Shown piece after piece: positions 1 to 6,840 of a stretch of DNA of 6,840 nucleotides. Under the pieces are notes generated by a model. The model saw only the letters and a list, made by a program, of their open reading frames with translations. It did not search any database and had not been told where the DNA came from. Made by a program: the position numbers and the translations under genes. Source of the stretch: Myxococcota bacterium (lineage in GTDB: Bacteria; Myxococcota_C; UBA6777); contig JAKLKB010000205.1 in assembly GCA_023150835.1 (NCBI GenBank), positions 1 through 6,840 on the forward strand, given 5' to 3'. Each line of letters starts with the position of its first letter. Within the stretch, counting starts at the first letter, position 1.

Positions 1-328
1 TGCGTCTCGTGCATACAGCGTGCGTCACGAAAAAACAACATCCCCGCTGCTTCCGACTTTCGCTCCCTCCCCTGTTCACGGGGGAGGGCTGGGGTGGGGG
101 GCCAACAAGCGCTTAACCTAACGCCTATGGGGCTTTGCCCGACACCCCACAAGGGAGCTTTGCCCCCTTGACCCCGTATCGGCGGGGTGAGCAGATGTTT
201 TTCACACAGACGACTCTGCCGCGTGGAAGGCTGCGAACACGGGGTTTTTTTACAATCAACCCCTCCAAAGCGGAAGGGGGGAAGCCTGCGGGGTTTGTGG
301 TCTGAGGGCGTTTGGATGGAGAGCGAGG
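1..328. other. Non-coding left edge with GC-rich hairpins and a short imperfect duplication
   Basis: I find no convincing gene here. Positions 65-88 form a hairpin with an 8-bp stem (CCCTCCCC / GGGGAGGG) and an 8-nt loop, followed by a G-rich run. Positions 129-149 and 153-175 are two similar units that share GCTTTGCCC followed by a GAC(A)CCCC end. The second also folds on itself (AAGGG 151-155 with CCCTT 165-169). Such G/C-rich units are typical of intergenic interspersed repeats, but copy number cannot be judged from one window. The part nearest nhaA (260-328) is its 3' untranslated region. Confidence 0.6.
260..279 (-). terminator. Possible weak terminator downstream of nhaA
   Basis: On the minus strand, about 50 bases past the nhaA stop, CCCCTTCC and GGAGGGG can pair (7 bp with one bulged base) around a 5-nt loop. 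The following bases (TTGATTGT, then an A run) are only modestly U-rich in the transcript, so termination here is a guess. No better hairpin lies closer to the stop codon. Confidence 0.3.
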
Positions 329-1594
329 CTAAGCGTCTTTTCCGCCGTCTTTGACGCGAAGCATCTTACCGAAGATGGCCGCAAAGACCGCAGCAAGGAT
401 GCTGAGGACGGCCCCCATCTTGGCGGGGCCTTGGAAGGAGGCGGTGAGGTCGTTTTTGAGCGGGAAGGCTTCGCCGGCCACAAACAAAGCGACGGTTAAT
501 CCGAGACCCGCGACCATACCAGCGACGATCAGGTGGCGGCGTTTCATGCCCGTCGGCAGCGGAAATCCCAAGGCCACCCCGATCGTTGAAAACAAGAAGA
601 CGCCAACGGTTTTGCCGATCAAGAGGGAGGCAAGGATGATCCAAGTCACGGTGTTGATGGCGGAAAAGGCGACACCTGCGTTGGCAAAGGCAAAGAAGAA
701 CAGCCCTAGATCCACGGGGAGTTTGATGCTGTGTTCAAAATTTTCAAGGGGCGAGTGGGTTTCGTGGTCGTTGGTGGGGGCGTTTTTGCCTTCGGATTCA
801 GGTTCGTAGGGGGATTCTTCTTCGAACAGGCCGACGTCTTGCTTTGGGCCGGGCAGAAAGGGGACAATAAAGACCAGCGCAAGCGCGGGATGCAAGGACG
901 CTTTCAGCAAGCCAAGCCAGCTAAGTAGGCCGCCCAAAACGATATATGGGAGCCATGTGCTGACTTTCATCGTGCGCAGGGCAAAGGCAACGCCCATCCC
1001 TCCCGCTGTCAACAACAACCAGATCGGTGTGACGGGATGGCTTGGGTTTGGATAAAAGACGGCGATGATCACCAGCCCGATCGCGTCGTCGGCGACAGCC
1101 AACAAAAGCAAGAAGTTGATCGCGGGGTGGCCTTTTCCAAAGACCATCCGCGCAATCAACCATGCAAGCGCGATATCCGTTGCGGTCGGTATGCCCCACC
1201 CTTTCGCAACCACGCCAAACAGCGGGGTTCCACCATAAAAAGCATACGTCAGCGTAAAATACACACCGATCGGCCCGATCACGCCGCCAAGCGTCCCAAG
1301 TAGCGGATTGATCGCTTTGCGGATCGGATTGAGCGCACCACCCGGGAGGGCGGACTCGGTGATCTCTTTGGTCGCTACCCCAAAGAACAGCACCATAAAG
1401 ACATCATTGATCAGGAAGTGAAAGTCGACTCTGTGATGAAAAAGGGCGGCATTTGAGCCGAATATCGGGAAGTGAACGATCTCTTTGTACCATTTGGGGT
1501 TGAGATTGGCGGCGAGCAGTCCGAGCAGAACGCCCGCGATTAACGGGATAGAGAACTCTTGCAAGATGTTTGTCAGCTTCTTGATGCCTTTCAA
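329..1594 (-). CDS. nhaA: Na+/H+ antiporter NhaA
   Basis: This is an inner-membrane secondary transporter that exports Na+ (and Li+) in exchange for protons, for sodium tolerance and pH homeostasis. The 421-residue product is a multi-span hydrophobic protein matching NhaA along its length. The ion-binding motifs are intact: ATDIALA with Asp140 (E. coli D133), AVADDAIG with Asp169/Asp170 (E. coli D163/D164), FAFANAGV near 301-308, and LIGKTVGV with Lys328 (E. coli K300). The start is a TTG codon. I chose it because AGGAGGT lies 6 nt upstream and the N-terminal residues align with the family's first amphipathic helix. The protein is longer than the 388-residue E. coli one. Most of the excess is a hydrophilic, Glu-rich loop around residues 250-287, between the segments corresponding to helices VIII and IX. 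It lies downstream of the glycosidase gene, but a terminator separates them. The family call is very secure; the function of the loop is unknown. Confidence 0.97.
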   Translation of the reverse strand: MKGIKKLTNILQEFSIPLIAGVLLGLLAANLNPKWYKEIVHFPIFGSNAALFHHRVDFHFLINDVFMVLFFGVATKEITESALPGGALNPIRKAINPLLGTLGGVIGPIGVYFTLTYAFYGGTPLFGVVAKGWGIPTATDIALAWLIARMVFGKGHPAINFLLLLAVADDAIGLVIIAVFYPNPSHPVTPIWLLLTAGGMGVAFALRTMKVSTWLPYIVLGGLLSWLGLLKASLHPALALVFIVPFLPGPKQDVGLFEEESPYEPESEGKNAPTNDHETHSPLENFEHSIKLPVDLGLFFFAFANAGVAFSAINTVTWIILASLLIGKTVGVFLFSTIGVALGFPLPTGMKRRHLIVAGMVAGLGLTVALFVAGEAFPLKNDLTASFQGPAKMGAVLSILAAVFAAIFGKMLRVKDGGKDA

Positions 1595-1600
1595 ACTACT

Positions 1601-1607
1601 ACCTCCT
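1601..1607 (-). promoter_or_regulatory. Ribosome-binding site that fixes the TTG start of nhaA
   Basis: The minus strand reads AGGAGGT, a near-perfect Shine-Dalgarno, with 6 nt between it and the TTG at 1594-1592. No in-frame ATG nearby has comparable support, so the rare TTG start is the best choice. Confidence 0.85.
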
Positions 1608-1755
1608 CGTCGCGGTGGGCGCTTGTCCCAGATCAGTTCGGATATTGTGCGTGAATGGTCGATCTTGTGTGGCTCACAGATGCGGCAGTCGATGTTTTAA
1701 CACAGCCACGTGAGATTCTGAAAGGGGTCGAGCAAAGGGAAGAGAAGAAGCAAGG

Positions 1756-1786
1756 CGAACGCTCTCGTCAAGTCCAAGAGCGTTCG
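1756..1786 (-). terminator. Rho-independent-type terminator after the GH13 gene
   Basis: There is a perfect 10-bp inverted repeat (CGAACGCTCT / AGAGCGTTCG) with an 11-nt loop, starting 11 bases past the glycosidase stop. On the minus strand it is followed by the pyrimidine-rich tract CCTTGCTTCTTCTCTT. The tract is not pure T, so efficiency is uncertain. The hairpin separates the glycosidase unit from nhaA. Confidence 0.7.
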
Positions 1787-1797
1787 TCTTGGGTGGT

Positions 1798-3375
1798 TTA
1801 CAAAACCGCCGACCATGCGAAGAGATGCGCTTGGCGGGGCTGCAAGAAGATGTACAAGCCTTCTTGGTCGAGGGTGTGCGGATCGCGAAGATAAGAGACC
1901 GCGTGAAGGGTATCTTCCAAGGCAAAGGGCGTGCGGTGGCCCCAAGAAGGAAGGAAGATCCGACCGCTGCGCGTGTGGGGTGTTGGATTGATCACGACCA
2001 AGCGGCGCTGTTCGTGGTGAGACCATAGCCACGCAAGCAGATCTTGATGGTGATCGCTGTTTGGAGCGGGTGGTTTAAGAGAGGTGAGGTGCCATCGTCC
2101 GTTTCGGTAGATCGGCGCGTTGAGCAACGAAAGAAGCTGATCATAAAAGGCGCTGACTTGGGGATTGGGCCGTTCGTCGGGTTCACGGCCAAGCTGGACA
2201 GGAAGATGCGTGCGCTTGCCTTCCCATTGGCCGTCATGAAAAAAGCGGATGCTGGGGAGTGTATAAGTGATCAACGCGGAAACTTGGGCGCGTGGTGGTG
2301 GGAACGCGGCTTGAGCGCGGGCTTCGTCGTGATTTTCTAAAAAGCGGATGGCGCGGGCGTGTTGTGTGATGGGTTGAGCAATCAGATCCGCTAAGCGCCC
2401 AGAATCCTCGTGCTTGAGAGCATCGAGCAAGTCTTTGTCGTACGTGGCGTCAAATCCGAGATGTTGAAGCGTCGGCGCAAGGCCCCAATACACCTCCGCA
2501 AGAAACAAAAATCGCGGATGCTTTTTGCGGATCTCTGCGATCGCATCGCTCCAAAACTCCCGATGATTCGTCTGTTGTGTTTCGGTGTGGTGTGTTTCGG
2601 TGTGTTGTGGTTCGGTGTGGTGTGGTTCGGTGTGGTGTGGTTCGGTGTGTTGTGATCCTGTATGTTGTGGTGGTCGGTGGGCCTTCCATGTTTGATCAAA
2701 GACCGATCGCAGGCATAGCATCGCCATATCGCAACGCACGCCGTCGCAAAGCTCGCTGATCGCGGAGAGTTCGGAGATCATGTGCTGTTGTGCGGCGGGT
2801 AGGCTGTAATCGATCTGTGCGGTGTCTTGCCAAGGCGCGAAGTATGGATCTCGCCCGTGTGCGATGATCTTCTCGGGTGTATGCGGGGGACGGTAGAATA
2901 TCTCGGGGGATTGTTGGAGTTGGGCGGGGCTTCCTTGCAGGAAGATCGCGGGATGCTCTGCGATGATCGGCGAATGGGCGCTGAAATGATTTGGCACAAA
3001 GTCCAGCACCAAGCGCATCCTGCGTTGATGTAGTTGCGTACGCACAGCGGACAATGATGCGTTTCCACCGAGCTTTTCGGATACACGATAGCGCCCGACG
3101 GCGTAAGGCGAGCCGATCACGTCTTCGATCCGCCAATCAGGGAGTGCTGCACGATAGGCTTGTTGTAGATCCTCTGTCAGACAATACGCAGGGATGGTGC
3201 TTTCCACCGTTTCCCATACGCCCATCAGCCAGACGATATCGATCCCTTTGGAGGCGAGAGCGTCCCAGTACGCTGGGGGGATGTCGCGCAACGTAGCCCG
3301 CTGACTGGGTGTATCAAAACGGCGCAACCAAACACGGGTGTTGATTTGGTACAGGCTCGGATAATGGGGAGACAT
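1798..3375 (-). CDS. GH13 alpha-amylase-family glycosidase with a His-rich repeat insert
   Basis: This is a predicted retaining alpha-glucan-active enzyme of the GH13 TIM-barrel family, 525 residues. No signal peptide is visible, so it probably acts in the cytoplasm on glycogen, maltodextrin or a related alpha-glucoside. The four GH13 regions are in order: region I DFVPNH (125-130), region II DGVRCD with Arg214 and the nucleophile Asp216, region III LAEVYW with acid/base Glu294, and region IV FLENHD with Asn348, His349 and the transition-state stabiliser Asp350. Residues about 237-269, between regions II and III, are a low-complexity run of HTEP/HTET-type pentads. After the barrel, residues from about 440 resemble the C-terminal beta domain of the family. 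I start at the ATG at 3375 because AAGGG lies 7 nt upstream and SLYQINTRVW is the typical N-terminal beta-1 sequence. The frame stays open for another 154 codons upstream, but only through repeats. Hydrolase versus transferase activity and exact substrate cannot be assigned. Confidence 0.9.
   Translation of the reverse strand: MSPHYPSLYQINTRVWLRRFDTPSQRATLRDIPPAYWDALASKGIDIVWLMGVWETVESTIPAYCLTEDLQQAYRAALPDWRIEDVIGSPYAVGRYRVSEKLGGNASLSAVRTQLHQRRMRLVLDFVPNHFSAHSPIIAEHPAIFLQGSPAQLQQSPEIFYRPPHTPEKIIAHGRDPYFAPWQDTAQIDYSLPAAQQHMISELSAISELCDGVRCDMAMLCLRSVFDQTWKAHRPPQHTGSQHTEPHHTEPHHTEPQHTETHHTETQQTNHREFWSDAIAEIRKKHPRFLFLAEVYWGLAPTLQHLGFDATYDKDLLDALKHEDSGRLADLIAQPITQHARAIRFLENHDEARAQAAFPPPRAQVSALITYTLPSIRFFHDGQWEGKRTHLPVQLGREPDERPNPQVSAFYDQLLSLLNAPIYRNGRWHLTSLKPPAPNSDHHQDLLAWLWSHHEQRRLVVINPTPHTRSGRIFLPSWGHRTPFALEDTLHAVSYLRDPHTLDQEGLYIFLQPRQAHLFAWSAVL
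2567..2655 (-). repeat. 15-bp in-frame minisatellite inside the GH13 gene
   Basis: Five near-identical 15-bp units run from 2581 to 2655 (plus strand TTCGGTGTGGTGTGG with G/T and last-base variants), with degraded units on both sides. Because 15 is a multiple of three, each unit adds five residues of the type (Q/H)HTE(P/T). The segment falls in the barrel loop between GH13 regions II and III. Unit gain or loss would change loop length without breaking the frame. Confidence 0.9.
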
Positions 3376-3382
3376 ACAAATA

Positions 3383-3387
3383 CCCTT
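3383..3387 (-). promoter_or_regulatory. Ribosome-binding site of the GH13 gene, built from the last tandem-repeat unit
   Basis: The minus strand reads TTTTGAAGGGTATTTGT and then ATG, placing AAGGG 7 nt before the start. The upstream repeat units read TTTTGAAGAG at the equivalent place, so this site appears to be the array's terminal unit with a changed end. It decides the start codon against the long upstream reading-frame extension. Confidence 0.65.
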
Positions 3388-3673
3388 CAAAAGCAGAGGT
3401 GATCTCTTCAAAAGCAGAGATGATCTCTTCAAAAGCAGAGATGATCTCTTCAAAAGCAGAGATGATCTCTTCAAAAGCAGAGATGATCTCTTCAAAAGCA
3501 GAGGTGATCTCTTCAAAAGCAGAGATGATCTCTTCAAAAGCAGAGGTGATCTCTTCAAAAGCAGAGATGATCTCTTCAAAAGCAGAGATGATCTCTTCAA
3601 AAGCAGAGGTGATCTCTTCAAAAGCAGAGGTGATCTCTTCAAAAGCAGAGATGATCTCTTCAAAAGCAGAGAT
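3385..3673. repeat. Tandem array of 21-bp units (13 full plus one partial), each with a 13-bp palindrome
   Basis: Units begin at 3385 and recur every 21 bp with no indels; the last is cut after 16 bp. Each unit consists of AGAGATGATCTCT, an inverted repeat AGAGAT-G-ATCTCT, plus the spacer TCAAAAGC. The only variation is one base, A or G, in the left arm: G in units 1, 6, 8, 11 and 12, A in the others. A G weakens the palindrome by one pair. The spacing equals two helical turns, so all palindromes face the same side of the DNA. Every palindrome contains a GATC site. The array ends at the GH13 ribosome-binding site, so it lies in the promoter or leader of that gene. It is open in several frames on both strands simply because 21 is divisible by three. 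Confidence 0.95.
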
Positions 3674-3675
3674 CG

Positions 3676-3787
3676 TACGATATCCGAGCGATGTACACAG
3701 CGAAGGGGAGTACGTAGACGCCCTATGGTTGGGCAGATACGGAGGCTGCCCCTGCGTTTTGGGATCACACAACGAGCGGATTTCGTA
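3676..3787. repeat. Inverted-repeat element B, copy 1
   Basis: The left end TACGATATCCG matches the reverse complement of the right end (TACGAAATCCG) at 10 of 11 bases, and weaker matching continues inward. It resembles 6504-6621 through most of its length: GTACAC near the left end, then GCCCT.TGGTTGGGCAG, CACACAAC and GCGGATTTCGTATC. It has no gene. An internal hairpin is GGGCAG (3731-3736) with CTGCCC (3746-3751). This looks like a small non-autonomous repeat, diverged from its partner. TCG occurs just outside both ends and might be a short target duplication. Confidence 0.7.
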
Positions 3788-3802
3788 TCGCTTCTGTTCG
3801 AA

Positions 3803-3918
3803 TAGGACTTACGCAGTTGGATACGAAAAAGGCCCATGTTCGGGCGCGGGCGGTTCGCGAACCGCCCCTACAACGTTCTGATATCTCAGGGTTTCCCTTT
3901 TCAACTGCGTCACTCCTA
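3803..3918. mobile_element. 116-bp MITE-like element A, copy 1, with 6-bp flanking duplication
   Basis: The element starts TAGGACTTACGCAGTT and ends with a near-perfect inverted copy (right end read inward TAGGAGTGACGCAGTT). The flanks are TTCGAA on both sides (3797-3802 and 3919-3924), consistent with a target-site duplication, although TTCGAA is itself palindromic. In the middle is a perfect 20-bp palindrome GGGCGGTTCGCGAACCGCCC. It encodes no protein and matches 6636-6751 in length and most of its sequence, so it is a non-autonomous element needing a transposase from elsewhere. It begins only 7 bases past the thiC stop. Confidence 0.85.
3821..3871 (-). terminator. Terminator-like hairpins inside the MITE, downstream of thiC
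   Basis: Reading away from thiC, the transcript meets the 20-bp palindrome GGGCGGTTCGCGAACCGCCC. It then meets GCCC-GAACAT-GGGC followed by CTTTTT, the layout of an intrinsic terminator. The second stem is only 4 bp, so strength is uncertain. No other terminator is visible after thiC. Confidence 0.5.
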
Positions 3919-3925
3919 TTCGAAG

Positions 3926-6378
<2,453 letters not shown>

Positions 6379-6388
6379 GTCGGGCTGC

Positions 6389-6417
6389 ATTGTAGGGAGA
6401 TCGCCTCGAAGTGTAAA
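6389..6417 (-). promoter_or_regulatory. Sigma70-type promoter for the thiC transcript
   Basis: On the minus strand, -35 TTTACA (6417-6412) and -10 TACAAT (6394-6389) are separated by exactly 17 bp, each one base off consensus. The expected transcription start is near 6382, only a few bases before P1 of the riboswitch, as expected for a riboswitch-controlled gene. Confidence 0.8.
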
Positions 6418-6503
6418 GAGTGATCTTTTCGCCAGCACGAGGTCACGGGAGCCGAGCTAAGGGCGCGGAGGTAGAACCCCACAACATCCACCCCACCGCG
6501 TAA
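6418..6503. other. Intergenic stretch between the thiC promoter and element B
   Basis: No gene, terminator or clear repeat is visible here. It separates the thiC promoter from the repeat cluster on the right. Confidence 0.5.
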
Positions 6504-6621
6504 TACGATATCCGAGAGAAGTACACAAAGGGTTGATGCGATCCGTTGTAAACGCCCTGTGGTTGGGCAGCCACAGGGAGCTACCTCTACATTTCGGCGC
6601 ACACAACAGGCGGATTTCGTA
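6504..6621. repeat. Inverted-repeat element B, copy 2
   Basis: This has the same ends as the copy at 3676-3787 (TACGATATCCG at the left, CGGATTTCGTA at the right) and clearly related interior blocks, with several small indels and substitutions. An internal perfect hairpin CCCTGTGG / CCACAGGG (6555-6562 and 6571-6578, 8-nt loop) is not conserved base for base in copy 1. It is non-coding. Confidence 0.68.
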
Positions 6622-6635
6622 TCCGTCTTCACTGA

Positions 6636-6751
6636 TAGGACTTACGCAGTTCGATACGAAAAAGGCCCATGTTCGGGCGCGGGCGGTTCGCGAACCGCCC
6701 CTACAACGCGTTGATTCTTCACGCTTTCCCTTTTCAACTGCGTAACTCCTA
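6636..6751. mobile_element. 116-bp MITE-like element A, copy 2, with 5-bp flanking duplication
   Basis: The termini TAGGACTTACGCAGTT and TAGGAGTTACGCAGTT (right end read inward) agree at 15 of 16 bases. ACTGA flanks both sides (6631-6635 and 6752-6756), a likely target-site duplication. It has the same length, orientation and central palindrome GGGCGGTTCGCGAACCGCCC as the copy at 3803-3918. The main difference between the copies is a short stretch between the palindrome and the right end. It has no coding capacity. Confidence 0.87.
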
Positions 6752-6805
6752 ACTGATTGACAAAAAGAAAGGCAGTCGCTATCGAAGACCGATTTCAGAT
6801 CATAT

Positions 6806-6840
6806 CGAACTTACGCAGTTGCCCAAAAAAACCCGTGTTC
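6806..6840. mobile_element. Left edge of a third, diverged element-A copy, cut by the window end
   Basis: ACTTACGCAGTTG matches the element-A terminus and is followed by an A-run and CCCGTGTTC, resembling the AAAAAGGCCCATGTTC part of the complete copies with base changes and a small deletion. The rest lies beyond the window, so completeness is unknown. Confidence 0.55.

Noticed and set aside
1668-1709. Inverted repeat GTGGCT/AGCCAC upstream of nhaA as an operator
   Set aside because: It is only 6 bp with a 30-nt gap, with no promoter elements clearly placed around it, so chance is likely.
3385-3673. CRISPR array
   Set aside because: The 21-bp units are head-to-tail with identical 8-bp joins and no unique spacers, and no cas gene is present.
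3385-3673. Replication-origin iterons
   Set aside because: No replication initiator gene or AT-rich unwinding region is nearby; the context is chromosomal housekeeping genes.
3376-3837. In-frame N-terminal extension of the glycosidase by 154 residues (LLLKRSS-type repeats)
   Set aside because: It is read entirely from the 21-bp array, element B and part of the MITE. The ribosome-binding site and the canonical GH13 N-terminus both place the start at 3375.
3399-3881. Plus-strand reading frame of MISSKAE heptad repeats
   Set aside because: It exists because 21 is divisible by three. It runs out of the array into unrelated repeat elements and has no conserved domain.

Overview
This window comes from a bacterial chromosome of moderately high G+C content. 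I see no plasmid or phage signature, and the phylum cannot be fixed from the sequence alone. All three well-supported protein genes lie on the minus strand. In the direction of transcription (right to left) they are thiC (thiamine pyrimidine synthesis), a GH13 alpha-amylase-family glycosidase, and nhaA (Na+/H+ antiporter). They have no obvious shared pathway, and each has its own ribosome-binding site. The gaps between them carry repeats, so they look like separate transcription units rather than an operon.

Right edge to thiC (6840 to 5992): two kinds of small inverted-repeat element sit at the right, plus the edge of a third, diverged one. Left of them is a good sigma70-type promoter (TTTACA, 17 bp, TACAAT). 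It fires into a 225-nt structured leader that I assemble as a thiamine pyrophosphate (TPP) riboswitch. P1, P2, P3, the UGAGA bulge, P4, P5 and the GUAGGGA signature are all present. It is about twice the usual size, because it carries a very long facultative P3a arm and an extra block of about 80 nt between the 5' strand of P4 and P5. A pyrimidine-rich stretch then leads to a strong Shine-Dalgarno sequence and thiC.

thiC to the glycosidase (3925 to 3376): the thiC stop is followed at once by a 116-bp MITE-like element with 16-bp terminal inverted repeats and a 6-bp flanking duplication. Next come a second inverted-repeat element of about 112 bp and a tandem array of 21-bp units (13 full plus one partial). 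Each unit carries a 13-bp operator-like palindrome. The array runs directly into the ribosome-binding site of the glycosidase gene. The same pair of elements, in the same order and with nearly the same spacing, also lies upstream of the thiC promoter.

Glycosidase and nhaA (3375 to 329): the glycosidase has all four GH13 active-site regions but also a His/Thr/Glu-rich in-frame minisatellite between regions II and III. It ends at a clear hairpin terminator. nhaA starts at a TTG codon behind a consensus Shine-Dalgarno and has an enlarged acidic loop where the E. coli protein has its pH-sensing segment. The leftmost 328 bases hold no gene, only C/G-rich hairpins and a pair of similar GCTTTGCCC-containing units.
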